DNA from: Betaproteobacteria bacterium
GTDB lineage: Bacteria > Pseudomonadota > Gammaproteobacteria > Burkholderiales > CAIKXV01
Assembly: GCA_947457885.1 (NCBI GenBank)
Contig: CANGXU010000016.1
Span: forward strand, 1-37,196
DNA length: 37,196 nucleotides
Direction of reading: 5' to 3'
The notes beneath the pieces are model-generated. The model was not told the origin of the DNA. It searched no databases and worked only from the letters and a program-made list of their open reading frames with translations. Below are positions 1 to 8,587 of this stretch, one piece after another. The translations under genes and the position numbers were made by a program. The stretch's first letter is position 1, and each line of letters begins with the position of its first letter.

Positions 1-286
1 CTGCCCGCGTGCCCAGGGCGGGCGCCGGTGGTGGGGACGGGCCAGCGTCAGGGGGCGGAACACGGCCAGCGGCTGCCTCCCGCGCAGGCGGCAGCAGGGC
101 GGGCGACCCCTGGACTGCGGCAGCCGGTGGCAGCAGCTGCACCGCCAGCTGCTGCGGGAGCGGGACCGCAGGCTCCGGCGTCGGGGCGCCCATGCGGAGC
201 GGCTGCAGGGACAGGGTGAATACATGCAGCGTCAGCGACGCGGCAAGCGCCCAGACTAATCCGCGCCGGGGAGACCGGGCGGCCAT
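1..286 (-). CDS. Exported Pro/Ala-rich protein, N-terminal part only (possible second DUF3108 protein)
   Basis: This reading frame runs off the left edge, so only about the first 95 residues are seen. It starts MAARSPRRGLVWALAASLTL, a short basic stretch followed by a hydrophobic segment at about residues 9-27, which looks like a signal anchor or signal peptide. The rest is rich in Pro, Ala and Gln, like a periplasmic spacer. The ATG lies 6 bases after the stop of the upstream DUF3108 gene; an in-frame GTG at 295 would overlap that stop as GTGA, so translational coupling is likely. In betaproteobacteria two DUF3108 genes often follow purN, and that is the reason for the family suggestion. No diagnostic domain is visible in the part present. 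Confidence 0.5.
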   Translation of the reverse strand, partial: MAARSPRRGLVWALAASLTLHVFTLSLQPLRMGAPTPEPAVPLPQQLAVQLLPPAAAVQGSPALLPPAREAAAGRVPPPDAGPSPPPAPALGTRA

Positions 287-291
287 CCGGT

Positions 292-1071
292 TCACTGACC
301 GCCGATCTGCGCCAGCACCTGGTCGAACGTCGCGCCGTCGGGTTCGGTCACCAGGATGCGCACCGGGATCATCCCGCGCGCTGCTGCCAGCCAGACCTCC
401 GTTGCGTTGTCGTCCTTCTCGCGTACCCTGCTCACCCGGATCGCCTCGAAGGCCCCGGCCGGCGTGGCCACCGTCTCCCGGCCAGACACGGTGAACCGGT
501 AGCGCGTGACGCGCCGCCCATCGGTCATCGGCGCGTCCCATTCGCCGGCCGGCAAGCCGGTCGATTGCATGGCGCGCTGTGCGAGGGCGTACGGGAAGCT
601 CAGCCGGTCGGTGGTACCCGGCGGCAGCGCTTCGCCGTCGACCTCGGTGGAATCGGTGCCGGGACGATCGAAACGGATCTGGTTCGTCGTCCAGTCGAAA
701 CGCGCACGCTGCAGCGGATTCGCACCGCGCTGGTCGGTGAACTGGTCAGGGCGCAGCCCGGTAGCAGCCACCGTGCCTCGGCTTTCGCGCCGCCACCCCT
801 GTCCGCGCGCCAGCAGCGCTGCCAGGCCCACCGCACGTGCTTCGCTCAGCAGCCGGTAGCCATTGCCGCTGCGTTCGAAGGTTTCTTCGATCCGGGCGAT
901 CTCGAGCCCGCTGCGCAGCAGCGAATAGATCAGTGCCAGCCGTGCCGGCAGGCCGTTCACGGCCTGGGCGGCATGCGTGCCGGCCGGAAGCGTGCCGAGC
1001 ACCAGGCCGGCGAAGGCCGAGCCGAGGGCTGCGCGCCTGGCGGTCGAGATTCCGGAACCGTGCCGATCCAT
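292..1071 (-). CDS. DUF3108 domain-containing exported protein
   Basis: A 259-residue protein with an N-terminal signal peptide: basic MDRHGSGISTARR, hydrophobic core at about residues 14-28, and a likely cleavage near THA-AQA around residue 34. The mature part is a beta-rich domain resembling DUF3108, with a YSLLRSGLEIARIEETFE stretch at the start and a VWLAAARGMIPVRI segment near the end, where members of the family carry a similar motif. Its function is unknown; periplasmic location is inferred. A strong AGGAGG ribosome binding site sits 8 bases before the ATG and overlaps the purN stop region, which supports this start and membership in the purM-purN operon. Confidence 0.75.
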   Translation of the reverse strand: MDRHGSGISTARRAALGSAFAGLVLGTLPAGTHAAQAVNGLPARLALIYSLLRSGLEIARIEETFERSGNGYRLLSEARAVGLAALLARGQGWRRESRGTVAATGLRPDQFTDQRGANPLQRARFDWTTNQIRFDRPGTDSTEVDGEALPPGTTDRLSFPYALAQRAMQSTGLPAGEWDAPMTDGRRVTRYRFTVSGRETVATPAGAFEAIRVSRVREKDDNATEVWLAAARGMIPVRILVTEPDGATFDQVLAQIGGQ

Positions 1072-1083
1072 GGTGGCCGCCTC

Positions 1084-1788
1084 CTACCGGTCGAGCGCCG
1101 GTGCGACCAGGGCGCGATCGTTCGCTGCCGCAACCGTATCTGCATCAGGCGGCGGCAGCACGCGCACCCTTGCACCGTCGATCCGCAGCCGGCCTTCGGC
1201 AAACCAGCGCACCGCCTGCGGATAGAGCCGGTGTTCCTGTTCGAGGACGCGGGCGGACAGCGTGTCCTCGGAGTCGTCGGCGTCGACCGCTACGGCGGCC
1301 TGCACGACGATCGGCCCGTTATCCAGCGTCGAGGTGACGAAATGGACCGTGCAGCCGTGCAGTCGCACGCCGTCCTCGAGCGCGCGCCGATGCGTATGCA
1401 GGCCGGGATACGCCGGCAGCAGCGACGGATGGATGTTGATCATCCGACCGGTGTAGTGGTCGACGAAGCCGGCGGTCAGGATGCGCATGAAGCCGGCGAG
1501 CACCACCAGTTGCGGCTGGTGCCGGTCGATCGCCTGCATCAGCGCTGCATCGAACGCGCCCCGCGGGTCTGCCGCATCGGCGTACGCGGTGTGGTCGACC
1601 ACCTCGGTGGCGATGCCGTTCGCGTGTGCGAAAGCGAGGCCGCCCGCATCCGGGCGGTTGCTGATGACCGCCGCGATGCGGCAGGGTGGCGTGGACTCGA
1701 CGATCGCGCGCAGGTTGCTGCCGCGCCCGGAAATCAGCACGACGACGGACGGCAGCGGGGCGGGTTCGATCCCTGGTCGCGGCGTCAT
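1084..1788 (-). CDS. purN: Phosphoribosylglycinamide formyltransferase PurN
   Basis: PurN transfers the formyl group of 10-formyl-tetrahydrofolate to glycinamide ribonucleotide, the third step of de novo purine synthesis, in the cytoplasm. The 234-residue product shows the phosphate-binding ISGRGSNL motif near residue 20, the NRPDAGG segment, and the folate-site signature HPSLLPAYPGLHTHRRAL with the conserved HxGCTVHFV follow-up. The catalytic Asn-His-Asp set is represented by IN(I)HPSLLP and the later LDNGPIV region. Length is slightly above the E. coli enzyme (212). It lies 22 bases downstream of purM and upstream of a DUF3108 gene, a standard betaproteobacterial order. Confidence 0.95.
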   Translation of the reverse strand: MTPRPGIEPAPLPSVVVLISGRGSNLRAIVESTPPCRIAAVISNRPDAGGLAFAHANGIATEVVDHTAYADAADPRGAFDAALMQAIDRHQPQLVVLAGFMRILTAGFVDHYTGRMINIHPSLLPAYPGLHTHRRALEDGVRLHGCTVHFVTSTLDNGPIVVQAAVAVDADDSEDTLSARVLEQEHRLYPQAVRWFAEGRLRIDGARVRVLPPPDADTVAAANDRALVAPALDR

Positions 1789-1810
1789 GCGTGTTCGCAG
1801 CCGGCTTGCA

Positions 1811-2830
1811 TCAGCGGATCACGGTCTGCGCTTCGCCGCCCTTGCGCGCACGAATCGTGCCGATGCGGCTCACCGTCTCGCCGGCGCTACCCAGGTGTTC
1901 GATCGCGCGCGTGGCATCGGCTGCCGCGACCACCAGGATCATCCCGATGCCGCAGTTGAAGGTGCGGTACATCTCGTCGTCGGCAACCTTGCCGGCGGAT
2001 TGCAGCCAGCCGAACAGCGGAGGGCGAGGCCAGCTGGTACCGTCGATATCCGCGACCACGCCGTCCGGCAGCACCCGCGGTACGTTGCCAGGCAGGCCGC
2101 CGCCGGTGATATGCGCCAGGGCCTTCACCGGCAGTGTCGCCATCAGGGCGAGCACCGGCTTCACGTAGATGCGGGTGGGCTCGAGCAGTGCGTCGGCAAG
2201 CGGCCGACCGTGGAAGTCGGCGTCGAGGTCCGCGCGGGCATGTTCGACGATGCGCCGCGCCAGCGAGTAGCCGTTCGAATGCAGGCCGCTGGAACCGAGC
2301 CCGATGATCACGTCGCCCGCAGCAACGCTGGACCCATCGATGATCTTCGATTTCTCGACCACGCCGACGCAGAAGCCTGCCAGGTCGTACTCGCCGGCCA
2401 CGTACATGCCGGGCATTTCGGCGGTCTCGCCGCCGATCAGCGCGCAGCCGGCCTGCTCGCAGCCGTGCGCGATGCCGCGCACCACCTCGGTCGCCACCCC
2501 TACCTCCAGCCTGCCGGTCGCATAGTAGTCGAGGAAGAACAGGGGTTCGGCCCCTTGCACGAGCACGTCGTTGACGCTCATTGCGACCAGGTCGATGCCG
2601 ATCGTGTCATGGCGGCCGAGCGCGAAGGCGAGCTTCAGCTTGGTGCCGACGCCGTCGGTGCCGGAGACCAGTACCGGTTCCCGGTATCGCTTCGGCACTT
2701 CGAACAGCGCCCCGAAACCGCCGATGCCGGCGAGCACGCCCTCGCGGCGGGTACGCGCGGCGAGCGGCTTGATGTTTTCCACGAGCGCGTCGCCCGCGTC
2801 GATGTCCACGCCTGCGTCGCGGTAGGTCAT
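1811..2830 (-). CDS. purM: Phosphoribosylformylglycinamidine cyclo-ligase PurM
   Basis: PurM (AIR synthetase) closes the imidazole ring using ATP, the fifth step of purine synthesis. The sequence has the family hallmarks: [15 protein letters not shown] at the N-terminus, [24 protein letters not shown] (nucleotide site), [17 protein letters not shown], and [11 protein letters not shown]. From the ATG at 2830 it is 339 residues, close to E. coli PurM (345). The frame stays open upstream to a GTG at 2956 (381 residues) with a TTG at 2917; none of the three has a clear ribosome binding site, so the start is uncertain. Many betaproteobacterial PurM proteins carry 10-20 extra residues. A TAGAAT -10-like box lies on this strand at 2980-2975, but no -35 was found. 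Confidence 0.93.
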   Translation of the reverse strand: MTYRDAGVDIDAGDALVENIKPLAARTRREGVLAGIGGFGALFEVPKRYREPVLVSGTDGVGTKLKLAFALGRHDTIGIDLVAMSVNDVLVQGAEPLFFLDYYATGRLEVGVATEVVRGIAHGCEQAGCALIGGETAEMPGMYVAGEYDLAGFCVGVVEKSKIIDGSSVAAGDVIIGLGSSGLHSNGYSLARRIVEHARADLDADFHGRPLADALLEPTRIYVKPVLALMATLPVKALAHITGGGLPGNVPRVLPDGVVADIDGTSWPRPPLFGWLQSAGKVADDEMYRTFNCGIGMILVVAAADATRAIEHLGSAGETVSRIGTIRARKGGEAQTVIR

Positions 2831-3087
2831 GCCGGCCGCCCGGGCGGGGGAGACGCCCGCTGCTGTCCCGGGCGCGGTGGTCGCCGCGTCGCCGGGTGTT
2901 ACAGGATGTTTCTCGTTCAAGGGGGGCGGCTCGCAGTTGAGTTCCGGGGGCGGCACAGATAAAGTCCGCGGGTGATTCTACCAAAGCCGCAACCCAGCCT
3001 CCGTCCCGCCCGTGGAACCGGCCCCCGTCCCGGGGCTCCGGTCTGCCCGCCGGCTGCCGGGGTGCGCCGCCGCGCGGCGGTGGCGCG

Positions 3088-4161
3088 ATGACGCCGTCGC
3101 CCCGCGGGGGTACCAGTCCGGAGATCGGCGCACGCGCTTTCTGGCTGGTGCTGGTCGCGCTGACCGGCTATCTGTTCTACCTGCTGGGGCCGGTGCTCAC
3201 GCCCTTCCTGCTTGCGCTGATGATCGCGTACATCTTCGAGAAGGTCGTTGCGAAGCTCGCTGCGCGCGGTCTGTCGCGCGCGACAGCGGCCGGGCTCGTG
3301 CTGCTGCTGATCGTCGTCGCCGCCGTGGCGATGGTGCTGATCCTGCTGCCTTTGCTGCAGCAGCAGCTGGCGCGCATCACCGAGACGATGCCGCGTTTCT
3401 TCGAATGGGCGAATGCCAACGTCGAACCGTTGATCGAGGAGCACCTCGGCGTGCAGGTCGAGCTGGACCACCTGCGCGCGCTGGTGCTAGAGCAGCTGCC
3501 ATCGCCGCAGACCGTTGCCGGCTGGGTCGTGCCGTCGCTCGCCAGCGGCGGGATGGCTCTGGTGGGCTTTTTCGTGAACCTGCTCTTGATCCCGGTGGTC
3601 TTGTTCTACTTCCTGCGCGACTGGAGCGACATCGTTGCCGAGATCGACCACATGCTGCCGCGTGCCCAGCACGCGATCATCGGCCGGCTGGCGCGCGAAA
3701 TCGATGCCGTACTCGGCGAGTTCCTGCGCGGACAGCTCGCCGTGATGCTGGTGATGGCGGCTTTCTATGCGATCGCACTGTCGCTGGTCGGTGTCGAGTA
3801 TGCGGTGGCCATCGGCCTGCTTACCGGCCTGATCACGTTCATTCCCTACCTGGGCGCGGTGTTCGGCATCACGCTGGGCACGGTCGTTGCGGTGATGCAG
3901 TTCCAGGCGCTCGGCCCGCTGCTCTGGGTGTGGGGCGTCTTTTTCGCCGGGCAGATGGTCGAGGGCTATCTCGTCGTGCCCAAGCTGGTCGGCGACAGGA
4001 TCGGCCTGCACCCGGTGGTGGTGATCTTCTCGCTGCTCGCGTTCGGGCAGTTGTTCGGATTCTTCGGGGTGCTGCTGGCGCTGCCAGCCAGCGCGGTACT
4101 GCTGGTCTGGCTGCGCTACCTGCGCGGATGCTATCTCGCGAGTCCGCTCTACAAGACCTGA
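3088..4161 (+). CDS. AI-2E family transporter (PerM/TqsA-type permease)
   Basis: A 357-residue integral membrane protein of the AI-2 exporter (PerM, YdiK, TqsA) family. Hydrophobic segments lie at about residues 17-55 (two helices), 66-88, 150-175, 206-255, 265-300 and 305-340, with an amphipathic region between about 90 and 145 that includes the RITETMPRFFEWANANVEPL stretch typical of the family. The FIPYLGAVFGI and GDRIGLHPVVVIF motifs in the second half are diagnostic. Transported substrate is not known; AI-2 export is established only for some members. It is divergent from purM, and the next gene, hda, starts one base after the stop codon. This permease-hda arrangement is common in betaproteobacteria. 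Confidence 0.9.
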   Translation: MTPSPRGGTSPEIGARAFWLVLVALTGYLFYLLGPVLTPFLLALMIAYIFEKVVAKLAARGLSRATAAGLVLLLIVVAAVAMVLILLPLLQQQLARITETMPRFFEWANANVEPLIEEHLGVQVELDHLRALVLEQLPSPQTVAGWVVPSLASGGMALVGFFVNLLLIPVVLFYFLRDWSDIVAEIDHMLPRAQHAIIGRLAREIDAVLGEFLRGQLAVMLVMAAFYAIALSLVGVEYAVAIGLLTGLITFIPYLGAVFGITLGTVVAVMQFQALGPLLWVWGVFFAGQMVEGYLVVPKLVGDRIGLHPVVVIFSLLAFGQLFGFFGVLLALPASAVLLVWLRYLRGCYLASPLYKT

Positions 4162-4162
4162 G

Positions 4163-5017
4163 ATGCCGGTCCCGCCGAAACTCACCGGGGCGCCGGTCGG
4201 ACCCCTGCCGTTCGGCCGCGGCGATGACGAGGCGGGCACCGCCCCCACGGGCGGTGCGTCGGTCGGCCGGCTGGGAGCGAGCCATCCGCAGGGTGTGCTG
4301 GACCTGATCCCGCAGCCGTGCCAGTCCTTCGACAACTTCATCGTCGGCGACAACGCGGAACTGGTCGCGCTGCTGCGCGGCGGCGCCTCGGCTGTCGCGG
4401 CACGCTTCTTCTACCTGTGGGGTACGCCGGGTTCCGGCCGCAGCCACCTGCTGCACGCGGCCGCCGGCAGCACCGGCACGGACGCGCGCGATGCGCCTGC
4501 CGATGCTTCCGGCGCGGCCGGCATCGGCCGCTACATGGACCTGCGCGAGCCCGATGCGCCGCTGGGCATCGAATTGCTGGCCGACAGCCATGGCCGGCCG
4601 GTCACCAGGCTCGCGCTCGACAACGTCGAGGCACTCGATGCCGGCGGCGAGCAGCGGCTGTTCAACCTCTACAACACGGTACGGCAGGAGTACCCCGGGT
4701 GCAGCCTTCTCGTGTCGGGGCCGCGTCCGCCCGCCGGCCTGGGGCTGCGCGCCGACCTGGTGACCCGGCTGTCATGGGGACTCACCTACCAGGTGCATCC
4801 GCTGACCGATGCACAGAAGGCTTCCGCGATGTCGGCGCACGCGCGCGCGCGCGGCGCGGTGATCGGCAACGAGGTCCTCGAGTGGCTGCTGCAGACGATG
4901 CCGCGCGACCTGCCGACCCTGCTCGCAGTGGTCGACTCGCTCGACGGTCATTCGCTCGCGGCCAAGCGCGCGGTCACGCTGCCACTCGCGCGCGAATGGC
5001 TGCGCAGCCTCGGCTGA
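4163..5017 (+). CDS. hda: DnaA regulatory inactivator Hda, with N-terminal extension
   Basis: Hda is a DnaA-like AAA+ protein that binds the DNA-loaded sliding clamp and stimulates ATP hydrolysis by DnaA, preventing re-initiation of replication. The core begins near residue 46 with LDLIPQPCQSFDNFIVGDN, followed by the Hda-type P-loop GTPGSGRSHLLH at about residues 87-98, where Arg stands in the usual Lys position as is normal for this family. C-terminal AAA+ lid features (DLVTRLSWGL, MPRDLPTLLAVVDSLD) follow. At 284 residues it is about 45 longer than typical Hda; the extra N-terminal part is Pro/Gly-rich. The only alternative start, GTG at 4295, would cut off Gln43 of the presumed clamp-binding motif, so the ATG next to the permease stop is preferred. 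Confidence 0.88.
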   Translation: MPVPPKLTGAPVGPLPFGRGDDEAGTAPTGGASVGRLGASHPQGVLDLIPQPCQSFDNFIVGDNAELVALLRGGASAVAARFFYLWGTPGSGRSHLLHAAAGSTGTDARDAPADASGAAGIGRYMDLREPDAPLGIELLADSHGRPVTRLALDNVEALDAGGEQRLFNLYNTVRQEYPGCSLLVSGPRPPAGLGLRADLVTRLSWGLTYQVHPLTDAQKASAMSAHARARGAVIGNEVLEWLLQTMPRDLPTLLAVVDSLDGHSLAAKRAVTLPLAREWLRSLG

Positions 5018-5044
5018 CGTCCATGTTTCAGGAAAGATGACGCC

Positions 5045-5707
5045 ATGAAGCTCGTACTGTTCGACCTTGACAACACCCTGCTGGCCGGGGACAGCGATTA
5101 TGAATGGGGCCAGTTCCTGATCGAGACCGGCGTACTCGGCCGCGCTGAATACGAGTCGCGCAACAAGGCTTTCTACGACCAGTACAAGGCAGGTACCCTG
5201 GACATCATGGAGTTCCTCGCGTTCGCGCTGGCGCCCCTGGCCAGCCATCCGCGCGAGGCGCTCGACGCCTGGCATGCCGGGTTCATGAAGAAGAAGATCG
5301 AACCGATGATGCGCGAACCGGCGCGTTCGCTGGTCGCGCGCCATGCTGCAGACCTGCGCGCCGTGGTCACCGCGACCAACTCGTTCGTCACCGCACCGAT
5401 TGCCCGGGCGTTCGGCATCGAGCACCTGGTGGCGACCGAACCGGAGCAGGACGCGCACGGCCGGTTCACCGGGCGCGTTGCGGGCATTCCCTGTTTTCGC
5501 GAAGGGAAGGTGTCCCGGGTGCAGGCCTGGCTCGCCGGCCTCGACCATGAGTCCTCCGACTTCGACGAACGGTGGTTCTACAGCGACTCCGCCAACGACC
5601 TGCCGCTGCTCGAATGGGCGACGCACCCGGTCGCTGTGGACCCTGACGACCGCCTGCGCGCGGTCGCGACGCAGCGCGGGTGGCCGATCCTCGGCCTGCA
5701 CGCATGA
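5045..5707 (+). CDS. HAD-IB family phosphatase (SerB-like)
   Basis: A 220-residue haloacid dehalogenase superfamily hydrolase of subclass IB. Motif I is FDLDNTLLAGDS, with nucleophile Asp7 and acid/base Asp9; motif II is the Thr in VVTATNSF; a Lys-containing CFREGKVSRV segment fits motif III; and motif IV is FYSDSANDLPLL, which binds Mg2+. A helical cap of about 90 residues lies between motifs I and II. Family members of this size dephosphorylate small metabolites such as phosphoserine or histidinol phosphate; the substrate here cannot be told from sequence. A GGAAAG ribosome binding site precedes the ATG. It sits between hda and pcnB, a usual betaproteobacterial position. Confidence 0.85.
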   Translation: MKLVLFDLDNTLLAGDSDYEWGQFLIETGVLGRAEYESRNKAFYDQYKAGTLDIMEFLAFALAPLASHPREALDAWHAGFMKKKIEPMMREPARSLVARHAADLRAVVTATNSFVTAPIARAFGIEHLVATEPEQDAHGRFTGRVAGIPCFREGKVSRVQAWLAGLDHESSDFDERWFYSDSANDLPLLEWATHPVAVDPDDRLRAVATQRGWPILGLHA

Positions 5708-5773
5708 ACGCGTGTCGCCAGGCTGCGCGCATCCTGGAATGCGCCGCCGGGGACTGTCGCGGAGGCCCCGATG

Positions 5774-5779
5774 TATACT
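5774..5779 (+). promoter_or_regulatory. Possible -10 box ahead of pcnB
   Basis: TATACT, one mismatch from the sigma-70 -10 consensus, 38 bases before the pcnB ATG in the 110-base gap after the HAD gene. No good -35 element was found at 16-18 bases upstream. A promoter here would let pcnB-folK-dNK be transcribed separately from the hda unit. Confidence 0.35.
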
Positions 5780-5797
5780 CGGCGCCCCTGGCCTAAC

Positions 5798-5813
5798 GAA
5801 GGCTACAGCCTTC
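5798..5813 (+). promoter_or_regulatory. Leader hairpin covering the pcnB translation start region
   Basis: The arms GAAGGC and GCCTTC are perfectly complementary around a TACA loop, ending 4 bases before the pcnB ATG. The only AAGG-type ribosome binding sequence in the leader (5799-5802) is in the left arm, so folding would hide it. This suggests structure-limited translation of poly(A) polymerase; regulation is inference. Confidence 0.4.
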
Positions 5814-5817
5814 CTTC

Positions 5818-7347
5818 ATGATTCGCTCCTTCCTGCGGCGCGTCTTCGGCAGCCGCGGTGCGCGGCCCGAGGTTCGCAAGGTTCCCGAGATCATTCCCCG
5901 CGATCGGCACGGCATCGGCCGCGACCGGATCAGCCCTTGCGCACTGCGCGTGACCTCGACGCTGCAGGACAACGGCTACAAGGCATTCGTGGTCGGCGGC
6001 GCAGTGCGCGACCTGCTGATCGGGCGCAAGCCGAAAGACTTCGATGTCGCGACCGATGCGACGCCGGAGCAGGCAGCGGCGCTGTTCCGGCGCTCGCGGA
6101 TCATCGGCCGCCGGTTCAGGCTCGTGCACGTGATGTGCGGTCAGGAACTGGTCGAGACAGCCACCTTCCGCGGCGACGGGTCGCCGCCGGGTGAGGCTGA
6201 CCTCGACGCGACGGTTGAGGATGCCGGGGATGCCTTCGAGGCACCCGAGCCGCCGCCGGCCCGCGGCCTGCGCTCGTCGCGTCCGCGCAGCGAGACCGGA
6301 CCCGGAACGCGGCAGGCCGACCAGCACGGACGGCTGATCCGCGACAACGTGTTCGGCACCCAGCAGCAGGACGCGGCGCGCCGCGATTTCACGGTCAACG
6401 CGCTGTTCTACGATCCCAGGGCCGAGGAGATCGTCGACTACCACCATGGCGTCGAAGACCTGCGCAAGCGGCAGATCCGGATGATCGGCGATCCGGCCAC
6501 GCGCTACCGTGAAGATCCGGTACGCATGCTGCGCGCGGTGCGATTCGCGGCGTCGATCGGCTTCGAGATCGAGGCGTCCACCGGCGCACCGATCCGCGAA
6601 CTCGCACCACTGCTGTCGAACGTACCACCGGCGCGGCTGTTCGACGAAATGCTGAAACTGCTGTTGTCCGGCGGCGCAGTCGCCTGCGTGAACCGGTTGC
6701 GTCACGACGGGTTGCACCACGGCTTGATGCCGATGCTCGACGTGATCCTCGAGCAGCCGATGGGCGAAAAGTTCGTGATGCTTGCACTCGGCAATACCGA
6801 CGCGCGCATCAATGCCGGAAAGAGTGTATCGCCGGCTTTTCTGTTCGCCGCGCTGCTCTGGCACGAAGTGCTCGCGGCGTGGAAGCGCGGCACCGATGCC
6901 CCGCCTGCCGGGCGTGGCAAGCCGCCGATGATCGCGCTTGCCGAGGCGATGGATTCCGTCATCTCGCGCCAGGTGGAGCAACTCGCGATCCCGCGCCGCT
7001 TCACCGCGCAGATGCGCGAGATATGGTTCCTGCAGCCGCGCTTCGAGCAGCGATCCGGTCGGCGTCCGTTCCGGCTGCTCGAGCAGGAACGGTTCCGCTC
7101 GGGTTACGACTTCCTCCTGCTTCGCTGCGAGAGCGGTGAAGTGGACGCTGAGGTCGGTGAATGGTGGACACGCTTCCAGCGTGCCGGCGAAGCGGAGCGG
7201 GAAGAGATGCTGTTGCCGGAGACTTCGGCCGGCAGGCCGAAGCGCAGGCGCAGCCGCAGTGGTCGCAGCCGTTCGCGCGCGGAAGAGTCCGGTTCGCCCG
7301 ACGGCGCCGGTGCCGTGCCCGCGGCCGGTGGAGCGGGCGGTGATTGA
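5818..7347 (+). CDS. pcnB: Poly(A) polymerase I PcnB, with a long insert in the catalytic head
   Basis: PcnB adds 3' poly(A) tails that target RNA for decay. The 509-residue protein has the class II nucleotidyltransferase head: VVGGAVRDLLIGRKPKDFDVATD at residues 58-80 with Gly60-Gly61 and metal ligands Asp74 and Asp76, then the RRFRLVHV and ETATFR strands, RDNVFGTQQQDAARRDFTVN, and the neck-domain RYREDPVRMLRAVRFAASIGF. This distinguishes it from CCA-adding enzyme by length and by the basic C-terminal tail, rich in Arg and Ser from about residue 475, as in other PcnB proteins. Residues about 120-168 form an acidic/Pro-rich insert absent or short in E. coli PcnB. The gene overlaps folK by 8 bases. 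Confidence 0.93.
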   Translation: MIRSFLRRVFGSRGARPEVRKVPEIIPRDRHGIGRDRISPCALRVTSTLQDNGYKAFVVGGAVRDLLIGRKPKDFDVATDATPEQAAALFRRSRIIGRRFRLVHVMCGQELVETATFRGDGSPPGEADLDATVEDAGDAFEAPEPPPARGLRSSRPRSETGPGTRQADQHGRLIRDNVFGTQQQDAARRDFTVNALFYDPRAEEIVDYHHGVEDLRKRQIRMIGDPATRYREDPVRMLRAVRFAASIGFEIEASTGAPIRELAPLLSNVPPARLFDEMLKLLLSGGAVACVNRLRHDGLHHGLMPMLDVILEQPMGEKFVMLALGNTDARINAGKSVSPAFLFAALLWHEVLAAWKRGTDAPPAGRGKPPMIALAEAMDSVISRQVEQLAIPRRFTAQMREIWFLQPRFEQRSGRRPFRLLEQERFRSGYDFLLLRCESGEVDAEVGEWWTRFQRAGEAEREEMLLPETSAGRPKRRRSRSGRSRSRAEESGSPDGAGAVPAAGGAGGD

Positions 7348-7855
7348 AGCGCCCGGGGAGGTCGCCCGGGCCTATGTCGGGCTTGGCGCGAACCTCGGCG
7401 ATCCGCTGGCACAGATGCGTGCCGCGGTAGCCGCGCTCGGAAAACTGCCGACGACCATCGTGGCCGGGGTCAGTTCGGTCTACCGCAGTGCGCCTGTCGG
7501 CTACCTCGATCAGCCGGATTTCTTCAACGCGGTGGTCGCGCTCGACACGGCGCTTTCGCCGCAGGCGCTGCTCGATGCGCTGTTGGCGATCGAGCACGAG
7601 GGTGGTCGCACGCGCGAGTTCCGCAATGCACCGCGCCTGATCGATCTCGACCTGCTGCTCCATGGCGAGCGCATCGTCGACGAACCCCGCCTGACCGTAC
7701 CGCATCCGCGGATGGTCGATCGTGCCTTCGTGCTGCTGCCGCTTGCCGAACTCGATCCGGCCTGCGTCGTGCCGGGAGCCGGGCCGCTCGCGGCGCTCAC
7801 CCGGGCAGTCTCGGCACAGGCGATCGGGCGCATCGGTGCGCTGGCCGCTGGCTGA
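7340..7855 (+). CDS. folK: 2-amino-4-hydroxy-6-hydroxymethyldihydropteridine pyrophosphokinase FolK
   Basis: FolK (HPPK) transfers pyrophosphate from ATP to 6-hydroxymethyl-dihydropterin in folate synthesis. From a GTG at 7340 the product has 171 residues, near the usual 160. Visible motifs are AYVGLGANLGDP at residues 11-22, SSVYRSAPVGYLDQPDFFN at 45-63 (pterin site), and RNAPRLIDLDLLL at 95-107 with the Mg2+-binding Asp102 and Asp104, then VPHPRMVDRAFVLLPL. A GGAG ribosome binding site lies 6 bases before the GTG, inside the pcnB 3' end, and the start overlaps the pcnB stop as GTGATTGA, so the two are probably translationally coupled. The frame is open further upstream inside pcnB but without homology. 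Confidence 0.92.
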   Translation: MIEAPGEVARAYVGLGANLGDPLAQMRAAVAALGKLPTTIVAGVSSVYRSAPVGYLDQPDFFNAVVALDTALSPQALLDALLAIEHEGGRTREFRNAPRLIDLDLLLHGERIVDEPRLTVPHPRMVDRAFVLLPLAELDPACVVPGAGPLAALTRAVSAQAIGRIGALAAG

Positions 7856-7877
7856 CGGTCCGGGAGAGACCCCTGAG

Positions 7878-8522
7878 ATGCTTCCAACGCGCTTCCGGTA
7901 CATCGTCGTCGAGGGTCCGATCGGTGCTGGCAAGACCACCCTCGCGCGGCTGCTCGCCGAGCGCACCGGGGGGGAAGAACTGTTCGAGAAACCGGACGAC
8001 AATCCGTTCCTTGCCGGCTTCTACGAAGACCCGCGGCGCCATGCACTGCCGACACAACTGTTCTTCCTTTTCCAGCGCATCGGGCAGTTGCGTGCAGTGG
8101 CGCAGCGCGACCTGTTCGGTTCGGTGACCATCGCCGATTTCATGCTCGAGAAGGATCCGCTGTTCGCGCGGCTCACCCTCGACGATGACGAGTTCCGCCT
8201 CTATCAGCAGGTGTACGCCCAGGTCGGGCCCGAGACGGTTGCGCCGGACCTTGTGATCTACCTGCAGGCGTCGACCGAACGCCTGGTCGAGCGCGTACGT
8301 CGGCGCGGCATCGGACAGGAGCGGCGCATCGGCGAGGAGTACCTGGAACGGCTCGCCGCGAGCTACAGCCAGTTCTTCTACAGGTACGATGCGGCACCGG
8401 TACTGATCGTCAACAGCGACAACCTGAACTTCGCCGATGAGCCGGCGGATTTCGAACTCCTGCTGCGCTGTATCCGCGACATGCGCGGCCCGCGCGAATT
8501 CATCAGCCGGGGCGGCGCATGA
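7878..8522 (+). CDS. Deoxynucleoside kinase (deoxyadenosine/deoxyguanosine kinase family)
   Basis: A 214-residue P-loop kinase of the dNK/thymidine kinase 2-like family, phosphorylating deoxynucleosides for salvage. The P-loop [11 protein letters not shown] is at residues 11-21. Downstream are the substrate-binding region around [23 protein letters not shown], an [16 protein letters not shown] helix, the DLVIYLQAS strand, and the lid [20 protein letters not shown]. These match the bacterial deoxyadenosine/deoxyguanosine kinases; the preferred base is not determinable. It follows folK by 22 bases, with a GGGAGAG ribosome binding site, and precedes panB, an order well known from betaproteobacteria. 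Confidence 0.88.
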   Translation: MLPTRFRYIVVEGPIGAGKTTLARLLAERTGGEELFEKPDDNPFLAGFYEDPRRHALPTQLFFLFQRIGQLRAVAQRDLFGSVTIADFMLEKDPLFARLTLDDDEFRLYQQVYAQVGPETVAPDLVIYLQASTERLVERVRRRGIGQERRIGEEYLERLAASYSQFFYRYDAAPVLIVNSDNLNFADEPADFELLLRCIRDMRGPREFISRGGA

Positions 8523-8587
8523 CGATCCGGTATCGCGCGGCATGCCCGCACAGCCTGCCGTGGCAGGTTTCGCGCGGCGGCCGCGAC

